Of a DNA stretch of 64,000 bases, positions 33,019 to 46,467 are shown piece by piece. Source of the stretch: Sindora glabra (lineage: Eukaryota; Streptophyta; Magnoliopsida; Fabales; Fabaceae). The notes below the pieces were generated by a model. It worked only from the letters and a program-made list of their open reading frames with translations, ran no database searches and had not been told where the DNA came from. The translations under genes and the position numbers were made by a program. Numbering within the stretch: the first letter of the stretch is position 1; the number at the start of each line of letters is the position of its first letter. The stretch is from positions 23,129,150 to 23,193,149 of the forward strand of contig CM035233.1 in the NCBI GenBank assembly GCA_020226215.1. Reading direction: 5' to 3'.

Positions 33019-36000
33019 TGTTACACCCTCCTTAGTTATAAATAAAATAGAAATTTTGTTATAAGGGAGAGTAGTTTAAGCAACCGGTAAATTCAGGTGA
33101 ATTAAAAATTTTATGTATGAATTATGAAATAAAATAGAATTGATAAAAATAAAAGTATAAGAATGTAATTTGGATGAAATTTATTGTGGAAAAGTTTTTT
33201 AAAATTTTGAAATGTAAATTTATACACTAATATAAGTGAGTATATGAGTATGGAAGAGGTGTAGGAGTATTTTTTTCAAAAATGCCCTTGAGGCCCTACT
33301 TTTCCCCTTTTTCAGCCCTAAAGACCCCCACCCTCTTATTTCTCCATTTTCTTCCACTCTCTCTAAACAATCCTCCCACTACTTCACCAACCAAGCAAGG
33401 GAGACTTTTCAATCTTCTTAATTTCTTCATTTAATTGAGGTAAGAACAATGTTTTCATCAAGAATCCCTTCTACTTCTTCTTGGTTGATAAAAGATTTGA
33501 AGCTTATTTGAAGTGTTGAACATTTTAAACCCTAATTCTAGAAACTATGGATTTTGACGTCATTAAGGTTGAAAGATCTTCAAATTTGTCTTCCAACATC
33601 CTCTTTCATACAAGGTGAGTGAATAATTTAGCTAAATCTATAGATTTTTAAATTATATGAAGATATATGTGAATTATGAGTTAGTTTGTGACCTTACTTG
33701 ATTTTGATTTAATCTTATGTTTTGGAAGTAATAAATGATGGAAAGAAGTGATATGAGATGTTATATAGGTGTGTTGATTATTATACTTAGGTTTAATGTG
33801 CATTATATACGATTATGAGGTGTTTTGGATTGGTTGTATAGTGAAAATTTTGTAGAAAATCGAGTTTTTCATGTGTGAATCGAGTGGCCAATCAATTCAA
33901 GGGGTCCAGAGGTGAAATTGGGCTTCAGAATCGAGTAGCTAAGCGATTTAGCACTCCCAGGGGTTAATGAATCAAGTGGTCAATTGATTCCAGGGGTCCA
34001 AAGGTGAAAACTGGGTTAGTGAATTGATTCACCAATCGATTCATCAACTGTAGATTTTCATGTTAACTTAGAATAAGCATAACTCCTTCATCTTATGTTC
34101 ATTTTAAACAAACCATATATCATTTTAAAGGTAATTAAGTCTAATTTCAAATAGAATTAGTTTCAAATCAAAATCATATATATATTTTGAAATATCATCA
34201 AAATAGTGAGAAAAGGTCAGAAACTCTGAATGTCAGAAAAGTAAACCTTTATGCCTAACTTCAAGAGGACATAATTCTTTCAAAACTTAGTTGATTTAGG
34301 TAAATAAGTAATCTATGGAAAGGTGATTGAACCTACTTTCATACGAAAAGAGTTTCATATATAATACATCTATAGTTTATGAGTTATTCTTAAAATATCA
34401 CTCATAGGTCAGAATTATGGTCTTCATATAACTCATTTTCAATCTAATTTATGTTTCCACACCTCATAAGGGTCTATCATGGATATTTAACCTGTAAGTA
34501 CTAAAATTGTATTGGTTTAGGGCAAGTTATAGTATGATAACTATGATATATGTAAATGCTTATAACTATACAAGAGAGTACGATGATGTTGATAGATATT
34601 GTGAGGTACATTGAATTGAATTGCGATTATATTGATTGGAGCTTAAGCTCTAATATTGCAATTGTATTGAGAACCATGCCACGAGGGGCATTAAAGGTGA
34701 GAAATATGATGTGGGCAATGTTGTGAATATCGAATAGGAAATTTTTGATAATAAGGCAAGTATGGTATAAAGTTGGCATGAGAGTTAAAAGGAAGATGAA
34801 TGTATTTTATTTACTATTTGTCCATTCAATGAGATATGATGTTGGGTGATACGTAAAATATTTACATATTTATTTTCCCTTATATGATGCATTTTTGGAT
34901 ATTATCTTGTTTAATTTAATAAATTTAGTTGCATTTTGTGAATGGGTCTTGAATTTGAAATGAAATCAAATCTTTTAGATAATGCTGTAATTTGACCCTG
35001 TTTCAGGTTTTAGGCTATATCTGGAGTTCTAGATGTTGGATTTGGTTGTTCTTTATATGGTTACAAAGATAAGAAAAATCCCTACAACTTTCATGTTTAA
35101 AGAAAACCCAGTTCGGAATATAAGGATCTCAAATTCTGCTTGGAAGATGAAACAGTGATTCTGACGGAATCTGACCTTTGGTTACTAATCTGATCATAAC
35201 TTGGGATAGAAATATCAAACTTAGGAGTTCTTTATGGCATTTGAAAGTTAAGATCCGGCTCTACAACTCCTATGTTGACAGGAAGATGTAAACCTGCCAT
35301 TCTCATGGTAAAAAATTACCAACAAGTCAGAAGAATTGTTGCTGCGAAAATCAAGAAGGGTAGTTAAAGACCATGGGTGATAGCTAAAGAATGTGATTAG
35401 TAGCTAATGGTCAAGATTTATGACTTGCAGCTGATTCATTCACCTATAAATAGGTAGAAATGGAGAGCATTTGCAAGCATTCATTGATTCATGCATCTTA
35501 GATAATAGTTTGGTTCATGCATTCTTAGTTCTTGTATGCCTCCTACATGGAAGGCTAGGTTCTCCTCCTACATGGAAGGTTTTACCTCCTACATGGATGG
35601 ATAGTATTTCTATTCTCATGCATTTGTAATTATAATCTTGTGTTTATATCATGAATGTGATGATGTTTCTATTTTATTTTGAGTTTATTTTTAATTTCAT
35701 TATGTTCTAATTTTTTATCTTCCTAGGGTGATGACGTAACTTGATAATAACGGATTGGATTCTAATCTATTGAAACTAATTTTGATTTTCTTTCCTAGAT
35801 TGAGTTTTAATTATTGCTCTTAATGCTTTCAATTGATTGGCCACCTTTTGAATGAACTCAATATGTGTGTTGAGACCGGAAGGAGATACATATGTATGGA
35901 ACATATAATTAAAACCGTAAATTACATATGAAATAGGAATATATTCATATGGTTTATGTAGTTTTAATGAGTTCCATAAATCCTAATGCATGATTAGTTG

Positions 36001-37030
36001 TTGTAATTCACATAAGAATATAGTGAATTAGCAATTAGTTATAGAATTACTTGACCTTGGAAGAGGCTAGTGATTAATTTAGGGAAACTCGACTATCAAT
36101 TAAGGAAGTTAAAATTGGATTAGTGTAGATAGATGATTCGATCCGAAATTATTAAGTGAAGTCTGATCCCTAGGTCTTTTATTTATCTTCATCTTTACTC
36201 CAATTGCATTCATATTTATTTTAAGTATTTTTTGCATCAATCTTTATTTACTCGCTTCAATTCCAACTAATCAATTTGCCAAATAGTATTAGGGTTATTA
36301 ATTTTGGTACTTAGTGAAACAATCCTCGAGAGAACGATACTTACTTATCACTTTATTACTTGTTTACGATAGTGTGCACTTGCGCTAATTGATAAACCAT
36401 TTTACACGTAACATTGGGTGCAATAATCATGAGTATTGTTATATGATACATTGAACTTGAGATGAGCATGTGATAATCTTAGTGTTGTTAGCTCTTACTT
36501 ATCAATATGTTTGTTTATGATATAATTTTATTGAGGGAAGATAGCCCAGTGGGTAAGTTAAGGTATGTTGTTGTTATTCTTATAGATTATCTATTCACTG
36601 AGCCTTGGACTCACTCCTCCGTGTTTTATTTTACAGATTCACAAGTTGAGCCTCTACCTCCGCCTCCACCTCCACCTCCTCAGAGTTAGAGTTCGTGAGA
36701 ACTCGTTGACAGTATTTTGGTAGCATAGTCCATGTATATAGAATGTTTTAGGTCTCTTGTCTGTCATAGTGTTAAATTAATAGAATGTTGAACCAACTCT
36801 TTAAAAGTTAGTTAAGCTTTCTTATCCTCATTTTGAAGGGGGATCATAAGCATTTCTAACTTTCATATCTTTTGTAAAAAAATTTTATGAATGTTATCTT
36901 TGAAATACTATTCTCCTCTATGAATGTCTCACATAACATTAGGTCAGCATTAAGTTAAATACATACACATAGGCTGGTGGAAATCGGTAAAGGGGTTCCA
37001 TGCTAGTCACGATTGAGTTTGGGGTCGTGA
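33019..37030 (+). repeat. Family A solo LTR with 5-bp TSD, split by a nested solo LTR
   Basis: Starts TGTTACACCCTCC and ends GGTCGTGACA, flanked by TAAAA at 33014-33018 and 37031-37035. Removing the nested insertion (34847-36413 and one TSD copy) leaves about 2.44 kb. No coding capacity. Features include AATCGATTC-like repeats at about 33880-34060 and a CCTCCACCTCC block at about 36655-36680. No adjacent primer-binding site or polypurine tract, so it is a solo LTR left by LTR-LTR recombination. Confidence 0.9.
34847..36413 (+). repeat. Family D solo LTR with TSD TTGGG, nested in family A LTR
   Basis: 1,567 bp, begins TGATACGTAAAATATTTAC and ends TTTACACGTAACA, flanked by TTGGG at 34842-34846 and 36414-36418. 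It has a short tandem CTCCTACATGGAAGG repeat at about 35541-35597. The end section (CTCGAGAGAACGATACTTAC..GTGTGCACTTGCGC) resembles the 3' ends of plant Athila/Tat-type gypsy LTRs. No coding sequence. Confidence 0.93.
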
Positions 37031-38563
37031 CATAAAAAGTAAGAGAACTTTAACCATAAAACAAGCAAATGAAGTGATAAAAATCATACCTTTATCAAGA
37101 ATTCAATGAAGGTCTACAACCATGTGATTAAAGTCTTATAGGCTTCATCTAATATCTAGGCTTCATTGATTGGCTCTAGTATTTCAGTAATGTGCTCTAC
37201 AAGCTTACCAACCACCACTTTCATTTAATCCTCCAATAGTGATCAACTGCAGGGCTTAAACCTTTTCAAAGCCTACTCAATCACCACTTGGCACCTTAGA
37301 AGGCTTGCCACCATTAAGAGATATAGTGCTCCACCTTATTTAAACAAAAATATCAATATAAAAGCTATATAAATATGAAAAAGAACTAGTGTAAAGGGTT
37401 GTGACAAGCATTTACCTTGGGTAGATGAACAATTAAGTCTATATTGATCATGTTAGTACTAGTTAAGTAATTAGTTTTGGCATTGCCTTATTGTGGAGGA
37501 GGGGTCATCATCTTTACCTTTTAGTTTACTTATGGGAGGTAGGTGGTTGAAAGGTTACCTACTAAATTAGGGTCCCCATTTGCTTTTAGAAAACACCCAA
37601 CACCTATTATGTGACTTCTCTCGTGATTTCCTCCTTTAACTAAGATTATACCTGAATAACTATATTTATAATGAACTCTGAGACATTTACTTCATCTTAC
37701 ACTCCTTCCTCACCTTAATAGTGCTTTGAAGACCTGAAATATTTCTTAATACCAACCCCCCATCCAACACCTTTAACATAGTTAGGATCCTCCGCAAAAC
37801 CTAATGATGTAGCCAAGATGTCTCTCCTTTTAGATGGATTAAACTTTCTGTAGGATATCTCCTATAGAGATCATTTAGTGAATTTCATTGAATAATAGAG
37901 CATTAGCACTCATAACTAATGATATGTCATTAACTATAACAACTTCAAAGAAAAATCACTTAGAATAGTAATAACTTATGATTTTTTGCAACAACCAATA
38001 AATTCTCCTTGGTTATGTATTCAACCTTTTCATTAATTTTGAATCTATTTCATAGCTTAGCTTAAGATATGGAAGCTATTAGATCAGAATCTTATGAAGC
38101 AATCCTTTCTTTGACCAAAGCTTGCTTTAGCTTTTAGTATACTTCTTAAGACAACCTATATCTATAGGTATAATTAGTTCATCTCTTCTAGTTAGCCATA
38201 CTTAACTCTTATTGGAAAAAATTATTAGTTAATTTTTGTTATAAAATTAATTATGCTTATGTAAAAAAAAATTAAGGATGGGATGGCTAAATTCACTTTA
38301 AAAGTCATTAGTTATGCAACTTTCCACAAATCTTTCTCACACTTGCCAATTAATGAAGTTATAAACTTCAAGTAGATTTTTCTTTTCTTTTTTCTCTAGG
38401 TTGATAAAGTCTTGTGTTAGCTTAAATCTAAAGTTCCTCCACTGATCCTTAGCTTAGGTTATCACATTCTTTCTCATTCCTTCAGTGTTAAGAACATGGA
38501 AGGTAGTTTACAAGATAACACACTCATACTTAGTATAATTATATATAATTATTCTAAGAAGAC

Positions 38564-38627
<64 letters not shown>

Positions 38628-39396
38628 AGCACACATTAAAACCATGTTGTACATACTAAGACATCCTACTAGATATTATTTTTAAGGATTAATTGTATTC
38701 ATCTTTAGTTGACCCTTTGGCATTGTCCTTAAATTGATCTTTTTGCCCTTAATGCATAATAGGTGATCTCCTTCATTAGTGTAGTGCCCCTTATGCACTT
38801 TTCTTTGTGATTAGATGCACCTAAAGGATCCATGTGCCTATTTAACAAAAATAAAGTTTGACTAGGTTAGTCTTTAATTTGAGATATAAATTTAAAAAGA
38901 TGACAAAAAAAAACCACTATAACCTCAAGTGTGCACTTGTAGCCACACTAATGCATGATATTGAATGTAACCAAATGCATAACATTCCATGACAAACAAA
39001 TAAACTTATAGAAACATATCATATTCATTGTTTTCTTGCAAGATAAGTAACCAATTAAGTGTAAAGCAGTATCCACATGCCAAAATATGAGTTACAAGAC
39101 AAGTGACAACATTTAAAATGGAATAATGAAACTATCATTAACCCTAAACCCTAAATTTACTAATAAATATTGAACTTAGAAGTGAAACAAGGTAGTTCAT
39201 CAATTTTTACACACATACACATGTACAAACATGTGTCGCACAAACACACACACACACACATACACACATGGTAATAAGAAAATCTAAAGTAATTTAACAA
39301 TATTCAATGAAAGTTAGGCATGGACCTCGAAAATACACCATAATTGATAATATAAGAATAGCAAAACTCGATGTTGATGGAAGGAAGCATAACTAC
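37031..39396. other. AT-rich spacer with microsatellites
   Basis: No supportable gene on either strand; minus-strand readings are stop-rich. Contains an (AT)n tract (listed separately), a (CA)n run at about 39236-39262, and ACCCTAAACCCTAAA at about 39139-39153 (two telomere-like units, probably chance). Confidence 0.4.
38568..38625. repeat. (AT)29 microsatellite
   Basis: An uninterrupted alternating AT run of 58 bp, the longest simple repeat in the window; likely length-polymorphic. Confidence 0.97.
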
Positions 39397-40957
39397 TGTT
39401 ACGTGTGAAATAATTTATGAATTAGTGCAAATGTACACCATCGTAAACAAGTAATAAAGTGATAAGTAAGTATCGTTCCCTCAAGGATTGTTTCACTAAA
39501 TACCAAAATTCATAATCCTAACACTATTTGATAAATCGATTAGTTAGAAAATGAAGTAATTAAATAAAGATCTATGCAAAAAATATTTAAAATAAATATG
39601 AATGCAATTGGAGTAAAGATAAATATGAATAAAAGCCCTAGGGATCAGACTTCACTTAATAATTTCGGATTGAATCATCTATCTAAACTAATCCAATTTT
39701 AACTCCCTTAATTGCTAGTCGAGTTTCCCTAAATTAATTACTAGTCTCTTCCAAGGTCAAGTAATTCTATAATTAATTGTTAATTCACTATATTCCTATA
39801 TGAATTAAAATAACTAATCATGCATTAGGATTTATCGAACTCATTAAGACTACATAAATCATATGAATACATTCCTATTTCATATGCAATTTACGATTTT
39901 AATTATAGGTTCCATACACATGTATCTCCTTTCGGTCTCAATATACATATTGAGTTCATTCAAAAGGTGGCCAATCAATTGAAAGCATTAAGAGCAATAA
40001 TTAAAACTCAATCTAGGAGAAGAAAATTGAAATTAGTTTCAATAGATTAGAATTCAATCCGTTATTATTAAGTTACGTCATCACCCTAGGAAGATGAAGA
40101 ATTATAACATAATGAAATTAAAAATAAACTCAAAATAAAATAAAAACATCATCACATTCATGATACAAATCTAAAATACAATTACAAATGATTGAAAATA
40201 GAAATACTATCCATCCATGTAGGAGGTAAAACCTTCCATATAGGATGAAAACTTAGCCTTCCAAGTAGAAGGCATACAAGAAAAACTAAAAATGCATGAA
40301 CTAAACTACTCTCTAAGATGAATGCATGAATGAATGCTAAATGAAGTTTGCTCCTTGCTATTTATAGATGAGTGTTGGGAAAGATTTCACTTGCCTAACC
40401 TTTAATCTTGACCATTAGCTAACTAACTTTGACCATTAGCTATCAATCTTAATTCTCGCAGCTACCAGTGTTCTAGATTGTAGCTAACTTTTGTTAATCA
40501 GAACAGTTGATTCACATTTTTCAGTCAACATGAGAGTTGTAGAGCTGAATGTTAGCTTTAAAACTCACTAAAGAAATCCACATTTGACATCTATAGCTCC
40601 AGTTATGATCAAAATAGTGAGCAAATATCAGATTCGGCCAGAACCACTATTTCAATTTCTAAGCAACATTTGAGATCCTTAAAGGCTGAACTGGATTTTT
40701 CTTCAAACATGAAAGTTGTAGGATTTTTTCTTAACTTTTAATCCATATAAAGAATGACCCAATCCAATGTCCATAACTTCAGATATGGCTTAAAACCTGA
40801 AATATGGTTGAAATCCAGTATTATCCAAAAAATTTAATTTCTTTTCAAAGTCACAACTCATCTACAAAATGCAATAGAACTTATTAAATTAAGCTTAGAT
40901 AACATCCAAAAGTGCATCATATAAGGAAAACTAAATATGTAAATATTTTACGTATCA
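39397..40957 (-). repeat. Family D solo LTR, inverted copy, TSD ACTAC
   Basis: The reverse complement of the 34847-36413 type: minus-strand start TGATACGTAAAATATTTACA (40957) and end TTCACACGTAACA (39397). 1,561 bp, flanked by ACTAC at 39392-39396 and 40958-40962. Shared inner blocks include the CTACATGGATGGATAG region, CTAGGGTGATGACGTAA and GAGAACTCGAC-like wording. A separate insertion, since its TSD differs from the first copy. Confidence 0.93.
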
Positions 40958-42299
40958 ACTACTATAATCAAACACTAGAACCACCATAAAATCAAGAAAT
41001 TGTAAGGTTAGGGATTGTCAAAGACTTTAGGTTTCAAAAAATCGAGACAAGGAAAGTGAGTATGATACTAAGAAAGAAATGAAAAGTTATTCAATATATG
41101 ACTTTGAACATCAATTTTTTTTAAAAAAACTAACTTCTAAAATAGTTACGACAATTTTTTTATAAAACCAATGTTTGAAATTTACATCATATTTATAAAA
41201 ATGATATCGTGTCCCCTAATTTTAAGTGTTGGTCATTTTTTTTAATACAACCTTTCTCTCATTTTGAAAATTTTTATGGTTCTCATATCTTTTATATATA
41301 TCTATTTATTAAAGAATCAACATCTAAAGTTTTATAATAGTTACCACGTTGGTGTTTTTTTTTCTAAATGGATGCTATAGATATTCTTATATTTTCAAAA
41401 ATATCATCACCTTAGTACATACTTTAATGTTCATTTTAACCAACATCTATTATCATTTCTAGTTTTTATAATATTTGAGTTATTGTTTTACTATTATTTT
41501 TTCTTCGACATTAAGTTAATATTTGTAAATACTCCAGCTCTAAAAGGACAAAAACATGGATTAACCCATAACATTTAGCAAAGCCTAACATTAAAGAGCA
41601 CTTCAAAAGAGGACTAAAAGGTAACTAAAGTCTGAAGAGATCTAATTCATATTAGTTCAAAAGGTTAGTTCGAAAGTGATCAAAGCACTACAGGAATAAG
41701 ATGTTTTGAATGATTAGGACTCTATAGAAGCCTAAAGCCATATAACAGTCATCCAACTTAAGATAAAGGTAGCTTTAACTATGAAGAATGGAGATTTTCC
41801 TCTCCATCTTATTGGGAACTTTTTAAAGGGTGACTTAGTTGGATTGGATGGTCTTCCCTGTAGTAGATAGGAGTGTTGGACACATCACGTCTAGACCTTT
41901 TTACTACGAATCCTCTATGTTGAAATGAATAAGAAAGTTGGGGTGATTCCCACCTTTTTTACCCAAATAACTTTAATTGCTCCTAATTTTACAAAGTCAT
42001 CTATATTAATCCATTTACACTACTTTAAATAATAATTTCATCATAATTATTTGATATCCCCTTATCAATAATAATTTCACCATAATTATGCTAATATTAT
42101 TTATATCATTTATCATACATCCCATGATATCATCACTAATCTGAGTTCATGGATTATTATATACTCCTCGCGCCACATTCTTTTCTCAACATTCATAAAA
42201 ACTTTACTTTCACCCATACAAAAAAATTAAGAATCATCACATAACGGGCTCGTTTTACTATGCTAAAAAACGTAATACTTTAATATTAATCCTAACACC
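40958..42299. other. AT-rich spacer with a second CACTA-like motif
   Basis: No gene. CACTACAGGAATAAG at about 41686 resembles a CACTA terminus but points the same way as the one at 32029, so the two do not form a pair. About 41100-41520 is T-rich with ACCAACAT motifs. Confidence 0.35.
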
Positions 42300-43101
42300 C
42301 TAGAATCCACGTTTGGTAGCACCACCAAGAAAGCATACACAGTGATTGGGTCTCGCTATGTGGTAGTTGTTAACGATGGTGTGAGTTGAAGTAACACTGT
42401 CGTTTTCGGATGTGGTTTTGGATTTGGCTTTAATAGAATTCCCAAAAACGTCCAAATCTACCGAATAATCGTTGGTACTGTTATGGCTTACTCAGCCACC
42501 ATTCTGAATAACATTGATCCTCTTCCGGCCACAATCACCACCATCGCATAGTTGTAGGGAAAAAATGGTGTTGCCAGTTTATTGTAGGAAATCCATGAAT
42601 TTCGTCAAATTCTTTGATAGTTACAGAAGGGGATAATCAGGTGATGGTTACAAGGAATCCATCAAATCCTTTTGATGCAGAGAACCGATGATGAACTCTT
42701 TCTCTTTCTCATTATCACATCATTGTGGATATTCCATCGGAAGTCACCATTGAAACACTCTTTTGATTGCCAACGGAGACACTCTTTATCCTCCAGTGCA
42801 TTTTCAAATTAGGGAAGTCCTTGATTGAAAGCCCCGAGTTCTCTGGTAAAACCTGTATCTGCCCCAAATTTCCTATGTTAGTCGCAACAATAACAATAAG
42901 CAATCTGCTCAAAGTCTCAACTATGGAACATTTTTGGAGCTCCAAATCAAGACTTTGCTCATATTTCTGATCCAAGGCACCAGAAGACACAATTGTTAAT
43001 TTTTTTAAAATTAGTGTGCTCGCCATGGGAATAAAGCTTCTAGCATCGGCAAATTGGGCGATTGAGCATTTTATCCCTAATTCACATGTTACAATCCACA
43101 A
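42300..43101. pseudogene. Gene-like block, unrecognised, stops in every long reading
   Basis: Composition here is closer to coding DNA than the flanks. The minus strand has a 128-codon open frame (43101-42715) with protein-like wording (SSGALDQKYEQSLDLELQKC; LIVIVATNIGNLGQI; SVSMVTSDGIS). The plus strand at about 42310-42540 also reads well (KKAYTVIGSRYVVVVNDG; GCGFGFGF) but with stops. The second frame is faintly reminiscent of proteasome-assembly chaperone 3-like proteins (VIVATNIGNLG), which I do not consider established. Probably one decayed gene whose frame I cannot fix. Confidence 0.3.
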
Positions 43102-43894
43102 AATAGACCCCAGGTTGCGTAGCCTCTGCTTCTCTCAAACTCAAACACAATTTGATCACATCAATCTCACCATTGAGATCCAACAAGAAATTAGCAGAGC
43201 TAGATTAGGAGGCGCTTGATGAAGCATATTTGCAGTATTAAGTGCATTTAGAAGCTAATTCTCGCATTTAGCCGTGCTATCGAGAGTGATTACGGAGGCT
43301 CGCGAGGAATCAGATGCGAGTGTGCGGAGTCGTGATAATTTTGTTGCGGTGTGAATCATATGAAGAGAATCCTTCATATGTTCATCCTATAGGCAATATA
43401 ATGAATCCCTTTGGTAACCGAACGAAGGTTTACAGCATATCAGACCCCCTGTCACCTTAAATGTATAGTTTCTCAAAATCTAAACTGTTATGAGTATAAC
43501 CTTGTTTGCTGCATTTGTATATCCACTTAAATTGGTGATTTGTTCTTGTTTGCTGCCAAATTTATAGGAAAGACTCTGCTGGACATAAATGATTCCAGTG
43601 GCGTCTAAGTTATTTGTGGAAATGCCATATTGTACTGCTTGATTCAGGTCGTTAAGTTATGATCATATTTATTCAGCTAGAGAAAGCAAACTAAAAGGCC
43701 ACGTTATTAGTATGAATAGGGGGTCAGCTACCTTAGCCTTATTATAAGAAAGAAAACCTTATTTAACCAGATCCATTGCCTCCTACTTAGAAGAGACCCC
43801 TGAAAATATCATGAAGTTTCTACTTTTCTCTTAGCATAAGTTAAATATGTAAGCATACCATTTTATTTACAACCACTTTAAAGAGAGAAGCAAC
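43102..43894. other. Spacer between gene fragments
   Basis: No gene with support. It may include non-coding parts of the decayed gene to the left. Confidence 0.3.
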
Positions 43895-44075
43895 TCATTT
43901 TGTAACCTTCCTGACTTTAAACATTGTTGAATTTGCAGCAGCTGCTTTAATCCTCTCAGTACAAACCCTGTTAAGTTTAGAAGCCAGTTCAACATTATTT
44001 TCTCTAAACACTTCGATCTTTAGTGAAACCTATCTATTAGTCTCTAGATACTTCCTATATTCCATGACTTGCTAG
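43895..44075 (-). pseudogene. Coiled-coil-like exon fragment, unrecognised
   Basis: On the minus strand one frame reads QVMEYRKYLETNR, a TAG, then VSLKIEVFRENNVELASKLN and RVCTERIKAAAANSTMFKVR before a stop at 43895-43897. The heptad-like Leu/Val spacing and Lys/Glu content look like a real helical exon. No family recognised; the single stop suggests decay. Confidence 0.4.
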
Positions 44076-45570
44076 AGGCCAAAAATGCTTGCTATGTATT
44101 TCCTGAATATGTGGAGGGACCACACAAGGTTGACGAATTCCTTCACCGATAACTTAGCACATTTATAGTTTTCCAACAAATCATTCCGACATTTGACAAC
44201 TACTCTTCAACTTGGTGTAATCCAAAATGGAAATAAATGTTAGTAAATGAAGGAACCACACAATAACTAGGACATGTATGCTATATTTGAATTATCACAA
44301 TTGTAAGAGAAGCTCTTCATTTTTAGTATCAGAACTAATCAGTTTTACAACATTACTGCTGTGAATTGCGATGATAGAGTTAGATGAAGGGTAAAAGAAA
44401 AGCCACAGCTTGTGTACAGCAAAATGGCACTTTGAACTTATAGCTAGATATGTATAAAAGATATAAGAGAAAAGGATCATGCAAATCATTTGACAATTAA
44501 AATACATTATATCTGACAGTAATATGAATAATGTGCTAAAAGAACCTGAAACGAATTCAGAGTTTACATAGAACCATGGGGAAGTTAGTATAAACACCCC
44601 TAGTTATAAATTAATATTTTAATGGCCATATGTATAAATTCCAAACCACTTTGGTGTGCCACCTTTTCTGTTACTTGAATTCATAGAAGTCCACTTTAGG
44701 CCACATGCACTTGACATGACATCAATGTGGTGCAAATATGGACGAAGTAAAGATCTGCAAACTTCGAAAGCACACATGATATACACCTTACACAGAGTAA
44801 GCAACACCCGTTCATGAGTGACTCCCACTCATAACAGCTTAACTTTTACCCATAAAACCAAGCTGCCATTGACTTAGGGCGTACCACATCTATTTATGTT
44901 AAAAGAGTGTTTGAAAAGTCAAATATCCTTTTTGCCTTTCATCTATGGCCGGATATGTGTGACTGGTGGCAAAATATCTATACCATTAGCCAATACACGG
45001 AGATGTATATGACATAGCTTGATTCAAATGCCTCATGTCATGCCTATATGCCATTACCCATTATTAATTACATTTCAATTTGAGTCTTATGTGCTCATTT
45101 CTTTTAGTCTCACATGAAGGAAAGTCTATGTACCTATCTGTCATTATTTATTACAAGTGAAGGAAAGTTCTACTTGTCAGCCTATCTTGTGCATAAGAAG
45201 TCATACGGATAATGATCCCAGCTACATAGTATCCCAGCTACATCGAGACAATTTAAGCTTAATATGTTGTACAATTATACTAAACTTCTATATAATGCTT
45301 ATAGGACAAATTACTCCTTGCTTGGCATAGAGCACGACCATAATGTTAGGCCATGAGGTACTTCACATCAATAGACCACTAATTCCATATATTAGTCCAC
45401 TATTGTGTGACATAATTATTATGTCCCTTCCTATCAAAATTACTTAACAACAATGTTAAATTCAAATAACAAACTAATGTAATGTTATTCTTACAAAGAG
45501 AGTGAAACACTCCTAACAGTCTAAAATTATCATCTTACTTGTAATGCTTTAAAAAGCTATGCTCTCACAT
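44076..45570. other. Spacer left of the second family B element
   Basis: No gene recognised; the 100-codon minus frame at 44295-44597 is hydrophobic, low in information and probably chance. Confidence 0.4.
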
Positions 45571-45575
45571 ATATG

Positions 45576-46448
45576 TGATGTGATCTTGGAGGGGGTAACC
45601 ACAGAGAACTAATTAACAGAATCAAGGAAGAGCTTCAATAGTTAATTCAAAGAGTTTCTATGCTTGAACAAAGAGCTTGAAACTTGGGAAAGGCTTAACA
45701 ATTAGCTCATTGTGATGTGATTCTAAGGGAGGTTAATCACAAGAAAATGAGCTTAGAGGAGATTGTTTAAGAATATTTAAACTATGTTACATCATCACTA
45801 AGTAGGCACCACATCATTAAAGAGGTGGCGCCATATCAATCATGATCCAAGTCACCACCATATCATCAAGAGATGCATCACATCAATGCCGCATTAGCCA
45901 AAATCCTAATTGACACCACTTCAACTTATTTTTCTATTATTTGATATTTTGAATTTTAACATATCATTTAGGCTTTTAATTTGTATTTATTTTATGTTTC
46001 ATGATTTTAGAGTATTTTAACTTTATTTGGTGTCATTTGAACTCATTTTCAATTAAAGTTTTAGAGAGATATATAAGGAGGCTCGTTCCTTATATTAAAT
46101 TAGACTTTTACTTTTAACATGATTGCAATCTGATTGCTTACGAGGGTTTCCTCTCTAAATTCTTATAAGAACTTGAAGATTTATCAGAGAAGATTCAACC
46201 TTTGTGGCGTCAATTTTATCTCTTATTGCTTCCAATCTCTTCCTTTTTTTTGAAGTATGACAAGAATATCCTTCCTTTTTCTTTGATTGTATTTGAATTG
46301 GGATTTATCAAAGGAGATTCAACCTTTGTGGCATTAATTTCATCTCTTATTACTTCCAATCTCTTCCTCTTTTCTGAAGTATGACAAGAACATCCTTTCT
46401 TTTTTTATTGTATTTGAATTAGGATGTATCTAATACAAATTTACATCA
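45576..46448 (+). repeat. B2 5' LTR
   Basis: 873 bp from TGATGTGATCTTGGAGG to TTTACATCA. The LTR contains a second TGATGTGATTCTAAGG at 45713 that mimics an LTR start, but the TSD fixes the true start at 45576. TATATAAGGAGGCTCG (about 46069-46085) is the TATA-like core. Confidence 0.9.
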
Positions 46449-46449
46449 T

Positions 46450-46467
46450 TTAGTATTCAGAGCAAGA
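46450..46467 (+). other. B2 primer-binding site
   Basis: TTAGTATTCAGAGCAAG, decayed initiator tRNA-Met complement, directly inside the 5' LTR and in the same position as in B1. Confidence 0.7.

Noticed and set aside
36507..36689. Open frame ending in a polyproline run
   Set aside because: It lies in the non-coding CCTCC-rich part of the family A LTR and is not conserved in the other copies.
39139..39153. Telomere-like ACCCTAAACCCTAAA
   Set aside because: Only two units; expected by chance and not evidence of an interstitial telomere.
32029..41700. One large CACTA element spanning the two CACTA-like motifs
   Set aside because: Both motifs point the same way, whereas element ends must be inverted; no transposase was recognised between them.
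45713..46448. TGATGTGATTCT at 45713 taken as the start of the B2 LTR
   Set aside because: No TSD matches at this position, while the start at 45576 gives a perfect ATATG duplication and matches the 3' LTR start after the polypurine tract.
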